The position numbers and the translations under genes are program-made. From Asterias amurensis (Eukaryota; Echinodermata; Asteroidea; Forcipulatida; Asteriidae), in the NCBI RefSeq assembly GCF_032118995.1, contig NC_092656.1, forward strand, positions 9,119,761 through 9,183,760: a stretch of DNA of 64,000 nt, written 5' to 3'. Within the stretch, counting starts at the first letter, position 1; each line of letters starts with the position of its first letter. The notes beneath the pieces were generated by a model. That model did not search any database. It saw only the letters and a program-made list of their open reading frames with translations, and was not told where the DNA came from. This document shows, piece after piece, positions 51,371-63,225 of the stretch.

Positions 51371-52611
51371 ATCAGTTCGTATGTATTGATACCCGAAAGT
51401 TGACCATGCCATTATTTCATAGAGGGGGTGTCAATCAACACCGGACAGTAAATTGGTTGGAAGAGGTCAAGACATGTCAAAATCCGTCAGCATCATTGGT
51501 GCAGAAAATCGGTTTGTCAAAAATGGCACTGGTGTTAGATGAAACAAAATTACAAAACTTAATTTCTTTCGGGGCCTGAACATTTGATGAAAAGGCGAAC
51601 ACAATTCAACATTATAGCAACAAAGAAGAAAGAGGTAATTAGTTTGCTCTCCACTTTGTCGTTGACAGTGTGCATCCCTGTTTTGTGACGTCATGCCTCA
51701 CCTCCAATCTACGTGAGCACGGAGGAAGGAGGCTTGAGTATGACATTTGCCGATCTGGAAAAAAACAAAACCCACGCCGCGGGAAAAAAAATACGAGAAG
51801 ACAAAAAGAAGGAGGGGGGGGGGGAGAGTGGGAGTAGGTAGACCAATCAGATGAGCATCCGATTAATGTGATAGCCAGATTGAACAACGTGACATGATGC
51901 TTTTCCCGCAAATTGACTGCTGTGTCATGTAGCAGATTTATTTTGCGTGCCCCCGTCGTTTAATGAACAAACGCGTGCGTAAGAAAGAACGAAAGAAGAA
52001 GAATAACAACAAAACTAGACATGTGACATTTAAATCAAACACGTTTGAAACATGTATAGTATACAATGTGCTCGTCAAGGTATTAACGACTTTAACAAGA
52101 TTCAATTGTTCCTGAAATAGATTTTGCCCAAAGCAAAACTTATGGCTAAGACGAATGATTGCATTTGTACAACCTTTTTCTAAATGTCAATACGGAGATA
52201 ATTTGCCTTCAGAGAAGAGTTCATTTGAAACAAGTTAATTTGAAACTAAATGAACTACCATAAGTAGAAGGTATTGTACAGTACTGTAATTGTCGTTAAA
52301 GGAGTAGTACAAGTTTCAATGTATAAACTCAAGTAAATTTCATATAGGGTTTTAGCAGGACTCATATATGTGCATGTTGTTTATTCCCCAAAATAAAATC
52401 ACACTGATTTAAGTTTCAAAATATGCATACACATAAATATAGGGTTGCGTATTTATCATGCTTGTCATGGATAAGAAGCATCCCAACCCAAAACACTAAC
52501 ACCACCTCCAGAAAGGTATACAACAATAGTTTCATTTAAAGGCATAAGAAAACACAACAAAAATAACTTGTATCGCAATGTCGGTATATATTTTAAACAA
52601 CCCAAACTGGG
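51371..52611. other. No gene recognised
   Basis: Spacer with an 11-base G run at 51814-51824. No supported exon. Confidence 0.4.
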
Positions 52612-52803
52612 CGAAATTTCACGAAGCCAGCCGTTGATTTCACCAAACTCATCCAAACTTAGGATTAATCTTAGGACTTTAGAACGAGTTAGATTCCGTA
52701 TCCAAACGCGTATGACGCATTGAACCCATCCTAAGTTAGGACTCGTCACTCGTCCTAATAATGTAATAGGATTATTCCTAGGGTTACGTGAAATCGGCCG
52801 CAG
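52612..52803. mobile_element. TE-T element, degenerate
   Basis: GGGCGAAATTTCACGAAGCC at the left and GGGTTACGTGAAATCGGCC at the right, with CTTAGGATTAATCTTAGG and GTTAGGACTCGTC inside. Confidence 0.6.
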
Positions 52804-53698
52804 TAAGCTCAAAAAAGTACCGAACAGAACAATATTGCTTGGCAAAACCGGGTACCAGCCTAAATTCCATCACGTTTACATTGTTGCAACTGGTGACCCA
52901 CTCAATTCGCTGAGCCCAAATCAACTTGTGAAACAGAATTTTCTGATAAAACAGACCTTAAGAAATTGAGCCCAGGTTGAGGATTCATTTCTACGATAAT
53001 AATAACGAGAGTTATGTCACCACTATCCAGAGTTATACACGAAGTAGCAGCGTATGCCCCTGCGTGTCAATTTACGGACACACACCGTTCGACCGTCACA
53101 CAACGTGATATTTATGACATCTCCTTCAACAACAGAAATCTATAAAAATACATCAAAATATATCACACCTCAGCCTCACGCTCGCCTGACAAAGAAGCAC
53201 TTCACAATTTTACAAGATGGGGGGGGGGGGGGGGGGGGCACAAACTACGAGACCCCCTCTGACGTACCTCCATGCTCTTTCTACGCCACTAATGGGATTA
53301 AAGTGTACAATTACGGTGTCAAATTATCTCTGAAATCGCTCATGAATTGCAACTTTCTCATCTCACTCTCTCTCTCTCCCCCTCTCTCAGTTTTGTGTCG
53401 TCAAAGACAGTTGATCTTACCCCGTGGGAGGAAAACTGACTGATACTGAGGCTTTTCTACGCGGTTACAGCAAAAACTGAAGGATTATACACAATCTTGA
53501 CAGATTGTTTTTTTTCCTCCCTGATCTGTCAGAGGAGGGAACAGATTTCATATCGGATATAAACTCAACGGGGTATTTTTTTTCAAGCTCTTATCAACAC
53601 ATCACAAAAAGCGTCTTCATATGCGAATGATGTTTGTTTATAGGCTATGTTATTATTACACTTATGTTTAAAGGCCATAGAGTGAACTTCATAAACAG
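52804..53698. other. No gene recognised; 20-base G run and CT repeat
   Basis: It includes a 20-base G run (53219-53238) followed by CACAAACTACGAGACC, and a TCTC microsatellite near 53368. A hairpin ACAGATTGTTTTTTTTCC / GATCTGTC lies near 53500. Confidence 0.45.
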
Positions 53699-54079
53699 TT
53701 AAAGGCAGTGGACACTATTGGTAATTACTCAAAATAATTATTAGCATAAAACCTTACTCGGTAACGAGTAAAGAGAGGTTGGTAGTATACATTGTGAGAA
53801 ACGGCTCCCTTTGAAGTGACGTAGTTTTCGAGAAAGAAGTAATTTTTCACGAATTTGATTTTGAGACAACAAGTTGAGAGTTTGAGGTCTCGAAATCAAG
53901 CATCTGAAAGCACACAACTTCGTGTGACAAGGGTGTTTTTTTCTTCCATAGTCATCTCGCAACTCCGACGACCAATCGAGCTAAAATTTTCACAAGTTTG
54001 TTATTTTGTACATATGTTGATATACAGCAAATGAGAAGACTGGTCTTTGATATTTACCAACAGTGTCCACTGGCTTTAA
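53699..54079 (+). mobile_element. TE-A MITE
   Basis: TTAA 53699-53702 and 54076-54079; starts AGGCAGTGGACACTATTGG. Confidence 0.92.
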
Positions 54080-54084
54080 GACTA

Positions 54085-54178
54085 TAGGTTAGGACGAGTT
54101 GGGACTAGCCTTAGGTTTTTATTATCCCCTATGACCAGTCCTTGGTTAGGACGTCCTAATTCTTTGTGAAATCAACGC
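54085..54178. mobile_element. TE-T fragment
   Basis: TTAGGACGAGTTGGGACTAG and GTCCTAATTCTTTGTGAAATC mark the right part of a TE-T copy next to TE-A. Confidence 0.6.
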
Positions 54179-54800
54179 CCGGATACCTCTGGCAATTGTG
54201 TACCCCAACATTATATGCATACAAAATGTTTTCACTCTTTGAAGCATTATTATATTATTGCAAACATGGTCAAAATGCGTGTGCAATACTGAAATGTCTG
54301 GGGAGAACGTTTACTTCATCAACAGCTATCTTTCGTTATCCATGGGAGACTACGATGTTAACATTTTCAGCATTTCAGGGGGGGGGGGAGAGCTGCTTTC
54401 TTTCTAAACACCATTTCCTATCAGCCCTTCCTATGCGGCCCTACGTCTACAAACTGCACGTGCCGAATGCGAAATATAACAGTTTCAATGGGGCTTCAAT
54501 TCTGAGCATGAACACCACTTCTAGTGCCGAGTCAGACACACTTCAACATAATTGCTTCTCTATACCCTGGAGTATAGAAGATCGTGATAATGTATGATCA
54601 TTATAACTACCGAGTGACCTATACTACATTGCTTGAGGGTCATTATGGTTCCAAGGGAAAACAAAACTCTAAATATTAAAAAATAATTCACACTGACCAG
54701 GGATACTTCATTAAAAAAGTGGGTCAGATATAAAAAAAACCAATTTTTTTTGTAAGACGCCGAAATCCACCAAATGTAGGTGCTCAGTGCGCAGGACCAC
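54179..54800. other. No gene recognised
   Basis: A 143-codon frame spans 54166-54597 but includes TE-T sequence and a poly(G) run, has no domain and is probably chance. Confidence 0.45.
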
Positions 54801-55190
54801 CTAAAGGAACACGTTGCCTTGGATCGGACAAGTTGGTCTTTGAAAAGCGTTTGTAACCGTTTTTTTATAAAATGCATATGGGTAGAAAGATGTTGTAAAA
54901 GTAGAATACAATGATCCACACAAACATGCCTCGAAACTGCACGGTTTTCCTTTTACCTCGTCGACTAGCACGGTCGGCTATTATGGGAGTCAAAGTTTTG
55001 ACTCCCATAAATGGCCGACCGTGTTAGTTCGCACAGTAAAAGGAAAACCGTGCAATTTCGAGGCAAACTTGTGTGGATCATTGTATTCTACTTTTAAAAT
55101 ATCTTTCCAACCATATGCATTTTATAAAAAAGGGTTACAAACACTTTTTATAGACCAACTCGTCCGATCCAAGGCAACGTGTTCCTTTAA
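54801..55190. mobile_element. TE-B palindromic MITE
   Basis: CTAAAGGAACACGTTGCCTTGG at the left (TTAA decayed to CTAA) and its inverse with TTAA 55187-55190. The arms pair along their length, with a centre GGGAGTCAAAGTTTTGACTCCC. Confidence 0.9.
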
Positions 55191-56300
55191 ACAGTTTCAC
55201 CGAGATCATCAGAGGGTTTGGTCAGCAGCCAAGATATAACCCCAATGTTTGCAAACTTCGATATGTAGCCCCGTTTTTCCTTTTTCCTTTGACGAGAACA
55301 TTTTAACCACATCTCTCCAACATATTCATGGAACTACTCTTGAAGGACAGCGCTAGTGTGGAGAAATATATAAGCATGTTTAAAAAGTGGGTACAATATT
55401 TGTGTTCAACCTCTATATATTTGTTTGACAGTGTACAAACCGATCAACAATCACACGACACACACACATGCAATATCGACTATTCTCTTCACGCACAATC
55501 GGTGCATGATTTCTTGGCACCAAGTTAATGCAGATTTCGCGTGTATTCGAACGGTTTTCGGTAACCAATTCCCTATTCACCTTATTCACCTGACCTCATC
55601 ATCATATTAATGAATGATCTTGTTGGCGCCATTTAGGAGTGGTTTTGTTCGGATCGATCGCTACGGCTCTGGCTATCGTCAGAGCAAGCCGAAAAGCCAC
55701 GTTCTCAGCGTTGTCGTTGCAGCCAAAAGCCATGGCGTAGCCGTAGTCGCTCGATACGCACAACATGTAGTTGGCAATGCGCACTTCGTTTTTCAAAATG
55801 GCAGACCGTTGGCAGACAGTATTCTGTTTTGACGTAATTACCAGGGGTTCAGTACATTGCAACGAACCAATGTATACTATAACGTGTCCCATTCGAACAC
55901 ACGCAAGACTTCCACAACCTTTTAGCCCCTGGACAGCACACTAATCCCATTAATATAAAGCACTCTTTACATTCAACATAACACCCACTCTTTCAACTCG
56001 AAATTCCACATACACGTACATTATCAAGAGCTGTCTTTCGCGAGCGAACAAGTAATGCTTGCTGGGGAAAATGACGCGGCGATATCGACCACCTCTGAGA
56101 ACGAGGTTACAGATGGTTTCGGTCGAATCAAGCGACTTTGACTTCAACGCGACTTTAAACGAAAACCAAGCTGATATGGGGTGAGCTATTATAAGTCAAA
56201 TTGCTATGTGTCACTATTTCAGTAGACTTGACTCTAGTCTCAACCCGTGAGAGTCATTTTTATTTCCAATCCCCTCGCCTAACGTCAGAAAACTTTTGCG
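55191..56300. other. No gene recognised
   Basis: The segment 55650-55770 (GATCGCTACGGCT ... AGCCGTAGTCGCTCGATACG) is a weak palindrome related in style to 60587-60708. No supported exon. Confidence 0.4.
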
Positions 56301-56302
56301 CG

Positions 56303-56645
56303 GCCGGTGTCAGATGTAATTGTGTCCGCCTTGCAATACTGTTCGCTCCGGACACTTTTGCACCTGCAATCGTGTCCGGGCTATGCAAACACAGTCCAGT
56401 GTACATGTACATGCATATGTGCGCGCGCAAGCGAGCATGCATAGCTTGTAAAAAAAATGGCGAACGTGTTCCGTCGACCAAGGGTGTTTTATTTGCACGG
56501 GGGCGGACACAATTGCATTATGCAGCAGCGTCCGGGCGGAAACGATTGCATATGCACAACCGCCCAGCGGATATTATTGCATATGAAATAATGTGCTCCG
56601 GATAGTATTGCATAGAGGACATAACTGCATGCGACATCGGCGTCC
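56303..56645. mobile_element. TE-K foldback element
   Basis: The left arm (56303-56400) reads CGGTGTCAGATGTAATTGTG, TCCGGACACTTTTGCACC; the right arm is its inverse in style, ending GGACATAACTGCATGCGACATC. GCGGAC and ATTGCATATG blocks recur about every 40 bases. A one-arm copy is at 29145-29380. Confidence 0.65.
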
Positions 56646-58884
56646 CCCAAACTGTGTGCATGCCGCAAAACAATAGCCACAATTTGACGTTGACGGCGCC
56701 CTGCTACACGGCTTGTTTACCATAGTTTGCACGAGAAAGTGACTTGAATTTCTTCCTACATGCTTGAATCAAGTCCACTACATCAGCTGTTAAAAAGAGT
56801 CCCCAGGGTATAACAATGATGCCCAGCTGTAAATGATTTACATCCGAGCACCCTCAAGGATGATATCCTCATCGCAAATTCAATTCACTATTTCCTCATT
56901 CCCGTTTAACGAGGTGGGATTTCGGCGCCGTTTCTTGTGGCTGCATTACGGTATCAATCGTTGTCTCGTCACCCGCTGTACAAGGACAGACCGCGTGTTC
57001 TTTTGTATAAAATTTGCTTGGCGCGCTGTAATATCTCGTGCCAAAATCATTTAAAGATTAAAGGAGATATCAAATTCAATTTGTGTGATTTTTTATATTT
57101 TTCAATAGGCTGAGCCATAGTCCTCATGTAAGTGTGGAACAATTTACAGTTCTTTAATTCCCTCGTTAAAATTGTACAGGTTACCATTATTTGAAACCCT
57201 TCTATCAATGCAAACTGTCAACACCCAAAACATCCGATGACATTATTCTGAGAAAACGGTTAGCAGCGCTTTGAAATAGAAATCGAACTGTAAGCACAAA
57301 CTTGGCCGGCAGCGCACTGGAATTGGGCCCCGTTAATCTGAATGTTTCAGTCTGCATTTTCACCGCGTCATCATCCTGTTGCTATTACCATGTTTTCCCC
57401 AGAGTTAACTCCCAGCCACATTAATGTTCTGATGGAAGATATCGACTTGTCCGTATGCTAACCCCCCTTAATTGTGTTTGTGCGATTACAATAATCTAAT
57501 AGCTCGTGTTAAAACTGTCTAGTGTTTTACTTCGGCGTCAGTCTTTGTCTAAATAGGTTTTTTTCATTTTTTTTTATGTATGGTCTGAGAGAGGGTGAGT
57601 GTTCTGAAGGTAGCAGACACAACATTTTATTTTTTGAGAAACCTATCTTTGAGTCACTGTACCACATGTTGCATATCCTCGAGCCTTTGCCGTATCCGAT
57701 CTTGTTAGTTAAGTTTTTTTTGTATAAGTGAGCTCCCCCACAGCATTCAGTTTTATTAGTATTTCTTTCAAGTTAACAATTTTTACAGGTTACACGCGGT
57801 CTGATCAAATCAATATAATTAGAATCAAAATAAATGTTAGAATTAAGTTGAGGAGAGCCTATTTCCATTCCACTTAATAGCAGCCGGTCTTTGAACATTA
57901 CGTCATCGCAGGTCAGGCAATACAATTGTTTTTATGTTGTTGTTTTTGGAACCACTTTGCACACTGTAATTTTGATTTTCACAAACAGTGGGTGGTTTCT
58001 TTTAGATGAGTTAACCCAAATAGTAAATTGTTTTAAATTCATATATCCCTGTCCAAAATTTACACAGATCCCGGAATGCAGGAGGCCTGACCGTAAAAGA
58101 GTCAGGCTGACCCCCGGCAACTTGTTAAAAAAAACCCAGGATTTTAGCTCCGATTCTTCGTGAGTTTGACACAGATTCCAAGTCACACTACCCAGACATA
58201 CCTGGATCACGCTCTTAAAAATAATTTTAGCTCGACTTCTTCGTCAACTTAACGACTTACTCAAGGGTAATTTTGACATAGATTCTGAGTCATATTGACC
58301 TCAAAGGGATGAAGACCACTGGGACACAGATCAGGGTTAATTCTGACCCGGGAGCTCCCTTGGTGTGTACATGCGCTAGTAATCGAATATTCGTATCGCA
58401 CTTCTTTCATCACATTTTATCATTCAATTGTCTTTTCACAAATATTTACCACCGATTTATAACTCAGACATCTCCTCTATGTTTACTCGATAAAGCATAG
58501 CATCAAATAACATTCGTAAAACTCAATCTCTAAAAATTATACATCATCTTTTTTTCCACACGAACAAAAACTTCCCCATCTATTTCAAAAACTTTTGGTC
58601 TCAAGAAACAGGCGTCCGCAACTTACACGATAAAAACGAATCACATCAAGTGGCTTACTTCTCTAGACAAAACAAAAAAAAAATATCTATCGCAGTTTCA
58701 TAAGTCGATAAGCAGAAACTATTTGCTTAGCACAATTAAGCAGCAAACCAGTCACACGATAATGCATGCAAACGTGGTTGGTCATCAGCCAAGTTTACCC
58801 ACATTAGTGTTTCTGTCAAAGAAACGTATTCACACCCATGTTAGGAAATTATGATTGTTACCTCACCCACCTTCCAGGGTTTGG
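56646..58884. other. No gene recognised
   Basis: Mostly AT-rich. A repeat of the GGGTCA type lies at about 58080-58350 (GAGTCAGGCTGACCC, GACATAGATTCTGAGTC), and a TE-F-like fragment at 58695-58765 (GATAAGCAGAAACTATTTGC). Confidence 0.4.
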
Positions 58885-59148
58885 GTAATTTGTGTTAGGA
58901 CACAAAACACATTGTCACAGATCTACCTTAATTTTACACGGTTTGGAGATTATAATGGCACGAAGCTTCCCTTAAAATATTACTTGCTGAGATGCTGTAA
59001 CTTTTGCGAGATAATCATTATTATCTCGCAACTTCGACATCCAATTGAGCTCAAATTTTCACAGGTTTGTTATTTTATGCATATGTTGAGATACACCAAG
59101 TGAGAAGAGTGGTCTTTGACAAGTACCAATAGTGTCCAGTGTCTTTAA
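58885..59148 (+). mobile_element. Chimera of TE-E left part and TE-A right part
   Basis: GGACACAAAACACATTGTC to GAGATGCTGTAACTTTTGCG is TE-E; TTATTATCTCGCAACTTCG to AGTGTCCAGTGTCTTTAA is the TE-A right half with TTAA at 59145-59148. The join lies at the palindrome GCGAGATAATCATTATTATC. Confidence 0.7.
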
Positions 59149-60586
59149 TAGAGGACTCTATCTATTGACGATTGGGTCCACCGGACACATATTTTACTTG
59201 TCCCCTCAGAGCATGCCCCACGGCGACCCCGAAATAATACATGAATGATGCAGAATTGGAATTGCATAAATAAGTTTGCTATACATAGGAGCTATAATTT
59301 ACAGTTTCTTTTCCAAATTAGGCATATTGTGAATTATAGTGGAGTGCTCAAGTGGTGCTATGGCAACCGTTTATAACCTTTCTGGAGTTTTGTTGGTTGC
59401 CATGGAAATAATCATATCCTTGTCATGAGGTGCCCACGCAAAAAAAAAAACCAAAGACAGTGATCATCAGTATTGTTGAACTATTATTGATTGAACTATA
59501 GTACATTCGTCATTATATTATGTTTGTAACAGGTAAAACATGCTCTTTTTTCGTTTCAATAAACTTTAGTCATTTCTATTAACTAATTATTTTGATAAAT
59601 CGAGCGCTCTCCACGTCAAGTTTCGTGTGCTTCAATCTATGCATTCTATGAAGACGGCTCTAACGTGTGCCTCGTCTCCGTCTTCACTTTTACAGATACA
59701 GAGAATAAGATAGGAGATTGCCGGTTCTTCAGAACAGCGTTATGAGCCTTAATTTATGAGTGTCACGTGTTCAAGAAACAGAGGGGAAAAAACAATTAAG
59801 AGCAAACACCCTTCCTTAAAAATCGTAACATGATTAAACGCGTCGTTTATTGTCAAGCACTAGTTCCTAAAAAATGTAAGTACCGGAAACAGAGCAGAAC
59901 TTAAAGCAAATTCTTGTCCCATAATTAAACATCAAACTTACAAATGGGCAGTCGTCAAAACTGTTAATGTCATGAAGGTTTTTTAAATGATTCATTCTGT
60001 TTGAAAACCGCAATGGGTAAAACGAGCAGTTTGAGACAGAAATGACTTACTGCGAGCAATCCACGAATGGCAGTGCAATGAGTAAAGCCCATTACAGAGT
60101 AATTGCAAAATGGTTTTATGTTTCGTGCATTTTATTAGTGATCGTTAAAGAAGTGCCGTTTAGCGAGCAACTCTATTTTCGAATTTGGCATGATTCACCG
60201 ACTTCTCGACCACACAGTTCTCTATCTCTAGACGTAAGTGCCATTCATAAACTTGCTTAAGTTGCCGCATTCATCATTTATGTTTCATGAAACTCATGCC
60301 ACAATGTTAAAATGAAATAGTTCATCATATTTCTAACAAAGGACACCGTTTTACATAGTTATTATCATTGCAGACGTCTTTAACTGAACTGGCTCTGTAG
60401 ACGATATGCAGGGTCAAAAACGAACCGGTTTCCTGGTCTCATGTAGACATGACTCAAGTCCCTAGCTCGTGTATTTTCAGTCCAATTACAAAACCATCAG
60501 AGAAAGCTCCCTCGAACCTGGGACCACAATAGCTACATTTTGACGGCGGATATGCTTTACGAACCTCTCGCACGTGGGGCATGATC
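59149..60586. other. No gene recognised
   Basis: AT-rich spacer. No exon or clear repeat family. Confidence 0.4.
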
Positions 60587-60708
60587 TTTAGCCGCATCCG
60601 AATTGGCGGCTACAGCTACGGCTACGGGTGTTGCTAAGGCTGTTGCTAAGGACGTCCTATACTTCTAGCCATAGCCGTAGCTTTAGCCGCTTGTTCGGAC
60701 ACGGCTTA
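60587..60708. repeat. Imperfect palindrome built on GCTACGGCTA
   Basis: GCCGCATCCGAATTGGCGGC, TACAGCTACGGCTACGG at the left faces AGCCATAGCCGTAGC, TTAGCCGC and GTTCGGACACGGC at the right. It is GC-rich against AT-rich flanks. Confidence 0.6.
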
Positions 60709-61315
60709 TGTATGGGTCAAGTTGACCAGTAAACTAGTTAAAATTGGTAAAGATTGAATGCTTGGCACGGACTGTGCTCTACGCATAAACGCACACAACC
60801 CATGATGGACTCCTAGATTTCCGGCCCCATAGAAGAGTTGCGATCTTTGACTTTAAACAAAATGGACTTCAGCTTGTTGTGTTGCCCCTGAAAATTTGCT
60901 TGGATAACTGATTAAAAAAAATAATACGTGACACTCAATTCAATTCAATTTCAGGTTCAACTCGCATGCACTACTGACCACTGCTAAGTGAACAAAGCAT
61001 GATTCGATTAGGTAAGCTTTTACCACACAAAGTAAACAGTTGACCTATTTGTTCAACCTGCATCGCTCAAAAAGTGCCCTGCTGATACGTTCCCACCCTC
61101 GGTTCTCTCAAGTCAAATAACTATCTGGCATTAGTTGTTTACTCAAACAATAAACGTGATTACAATTACATGTACTGGGTAAATTGAAGCTGTATATTTT
61201 ACACTTTACTCTCGATCTTAAAAAGAAAAGTGCAAACTTGCCAAGGAGTTGACAGTTCTTATGTACAATGCACTTTCCTAAATATGTACAGCATGACTAT
61301 ACACTGCATGCAATT

Positions 61316-61740
61316 ACTGGGGTGTTAAATGGATTCCTCATGGTATCCATATGCGACAACACCAGCATGGTTTTATTTAAACCCATTACTATATCGTTGG
61401 TATACCGTGTCGGTACTGTCACATAGCTGCCAAGAGAATCAATTTAACACCCCAGTTTTTGCAGTGTAAGTCAACTCATTATTTTGTGTCTACTACAAAA
61501 TATGGGGTGTTATAATTTACACCAGGGTCGTTGTTACACATACCGAAGAGAGAACCACAATTAACGTCATAGGGTGTTTAAATAACACAAATTAATTGTT
61601 TTCTTGGGCAGATAGAAGTGTTATTTTTAACACCATGGTGTACACTTTGATTCTCTCTTTTGTATCTATAGTGTGACAACACCCATGGTGTCAATTTTAA
61701 CACCAAAGTTTTTGCCATGTGTGTGTGTGGAAAAGAAAAC
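61316..61740. repeat. Clustered GGTGTTAAA inverted repeats
   Basis: TACTGGGGTGTTAAAT faces ATTTAACACCCCAGT (61316-61466), then AACACCATGGTGT and CAACACCCATGGTGTC blocks follow to 61740. It looks like two related foldback elements just 3' of the peptide GPCR. Confidence 0.55.
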
Positions 61741-61815
61741 TGTACATCCATTTTTGCCACAACTCCTCCCACCACAGTGGCTTGGCACTTTAATTTACAT
61801 AATAAATTACACCAA

Positions 61816-61821
61816 TTTATT
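61816..61821 (-). terminator. Polyadenylation signal of the peptide GPCR
   Basis: On the minus strand AATAAA lies 20 bases after the stop codon. Confidence 0.5.
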
Positions 61822-61841
61822 TAGAATTGCATTAATATATT

Positions 61842-62888
61842 CTACGTGGTTGAAGTACATGTCCGGTCCCTCCTCGTTTTGGCGTGGCTTCCCAGATTGA
61901 ACACCAGGAAAATGTACGGATTGACGGCGGAGTTTGACACAGCAAAGGTGCCGAGCACGGCGTAGACATTCTGGTTGATTTTAAAACCCTGGCTGTACGA
62001 GCGGATGATCTCCACGATGAAATAAGGCGACATGCACGTCATGAAGACGATAATGATGACGGTGGACATGGTGAGTGTTTTATTTCGTGCTTTATTCATC
62101 AGCGGGGACGCCGTCACCCGCATGTTCAATCGATCGCCGTTGGAGTAAACGGCCGTTGTCTTGATCGAGTTGCTAAAACTAGACCCAGCGGAGGCGCGAA
62201 TCCAGATCTTCTGAGTGATCCTGATGTACGCGATGAGAACGACGAAAAAGGGTACGATAAAATCCACCACGGCCGCATAGGTGATGTAGGCCACCCTCCA
62301 GGATAACACCGGTGCTGGGAAGAAGGTTGTGCATGTCTTGAAGCCACGGGTGTCCTTCTGGTACCAGATGAACATCTGAGGGATGGAAAAGAGCAGAGCG
62401 CACGACCAGGCTATTGTCAGACCCATCCTGACTGAGTAGCCCTTCTTCAAGGGGCTCCTGACGGCTTGATGCCTGTCAACTGCTAAGAGCACGACGCAGT
62501 TGCTCGAAGCGATCAGGCTCACGCTCTGCATAAACATGACGAGTTTACACAAGACATTACCCGCGTACCACACATCGTCTTGGAGTTCCAAAATGGCGCT
62601 CACCAGCACGTTGAAGATACAGACGCACATATCTGCGATCGAGATGCCGAACACGATCTTGTGAAGACGAGATTTCCTCCGGCGAAACAAACACAGCCAG
62701 ATGAAGACGAGCGAGTTGCCGAAGCTCCCAACGCCGAAGAGGATCCAAAGGGTGACGATCCTGGCCTGGGCTCCGTACGGTAAATCGTCATCGGCCACCT
62801 CGGTTTCATTCGATGTCCACCCCTGCCAAGTGGTAGTGTAGCCACTAGCCTCAGGTAGCGGGGCGTCAGTCAACAGTTTATAACTCAT
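61842..62888 (-). CDS. Class A peptide GPCR (vasopressin/CCAP/NPS-type superfamily), one coding exon
   Basis: The 348-residue frame starts at ATG 62888 and has seven hydrophobic segments at about residues 44-68, 76-100, 113-137, 154-176, 199-224, 271-295 and 308-332. Family marks: N-glycosylation site N27, GNS with N58, AD with D86, WYAGNVLCK before TM3 with C114 for the disulfide to C186, and a TM3 end LLAVDRHQAVRSPL. The stretch W-x-AGNVLCK...FMQS...DRxxA recalls CCAP, neuropeptide S and vasopressin receptors. By family knowledge it is a plasma-membrane receptor for a small neuropeptide acting through G proteins. Oddities: DRH for DRY (138-140), CMSP for CWxP (285-288), NPYIF for NPxxY (323-327), and a short tail with Cys344. 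The coding part has no intron; an acceptor at 62976 shows at least one 5' UTR intron. The exact ligand is not known from sequence. Confidence 0.9.
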   Translation of the reverse strand: MSYKLLTDAPLPEASGYTTTWQGWTSNETEVADDDLPYGAQARIVTLWILFGVGSFGNSLVFIWLCLFRRRKSRLHKIVFGISIADMCVCIFNVLVSAILELQDDVWYAGNVLCKLVMFMQSVSLIASSNCVVLLAVDRHQAVRSPLKKGYSVRMGLTIAWSCALLFSIPQMFIWYQKDTRGFKTCTTFFPAPVLSWRVAYITYAAVVDFIVPFFVVLIAYIRITQKIWIRASAGSSFSNSIKTTAVYSNGDRLNMRVTASPLMNKARNKTLTMSTVIIIVFMTCMSPYFIVEIIRSYSQGFKINQNVYAVLGTFAVSNSAVNPYIFLVFNLGSHAKTRRDRTCTSTT

Positions 62889-62917
62889 CCTGAAGTATGG
62901 GTTGGCTGTTTCCTCAT
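62885..62917 (-). CDS. Upstream ORF overlapping the peptide GPCR start
   Basis: ATG at 62917-62915 opens MRKQPTHTSG and ends at TGA 62887-62885, overlapping the receptor ATG as ATGA. By general knowledge such an overlapping uORF can lower translation of the main frame or allow reinitiation. Expression is inferred. Confidence 0.5.
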   Translation of the reverse strand: MRKQPTHTSG

Positions 62918-62975
62918 CGTATTACAAAAACAAATCCACAGATTAACCTCACTCTTCGGATGGTATCAGTTCAAT
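62889..62975 (-). other. 5' UTR part of the peptide GPCR coding exon
   Basis: On the minus strand TTTTATTTTGTTCCTCAG is a strong acceptor ending at 62976. The exon would therefore start at 62975 with 87 bases of leader before the ATG. The upstream exon was not found. Confidence 0.6.
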
Positions 62976-63084
62976 CTGAGGAACAAAATAAAACAATGTT
63001 ACATTGGTTACACTTTAAGGCTATATAGTGGAACAAGTCTGTATATTTCATTTTTAAAAGGTAAATGGCAGCAAAGTATTTTTT

Positions 63085-63225
63085 CCTTGGCGAAGGGCAC
63101 CCTATGAGGAAATTGTACAAAGTCTACTGGAGCATTTCAAGGGCACCAAGGCAATGGCAAGGGGACATGGAGGCAGTGGTTTCCGTTGCCTTCATGAAGT
63201 TTCAGGCCTGGTGGAAATCACAAGT
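63085..63225. repeat. Dispersed repeat with GCAAGGGGACATGG block
   Basis: GCGAAGGGCACCCTATGAGG, CATTTCAAGGGCACCAAGGC and GGACATGGAGGCAGTGG resemble the block at 22325-22515. It lies just upstream of the peptide GPCR. Confidence 0.45.

Noticed and set aside
54166..54597. 143-codon plus-strand frame
   Set aside because: It starts inside TE-T, crosses a poly(G) run and matches no protein I know.
55602..55892. 96-codon minus-strand frame
   Set aside because: It overlaps a GC-rich palindromic repeat of the GCTACGGCT type; probably not coding.
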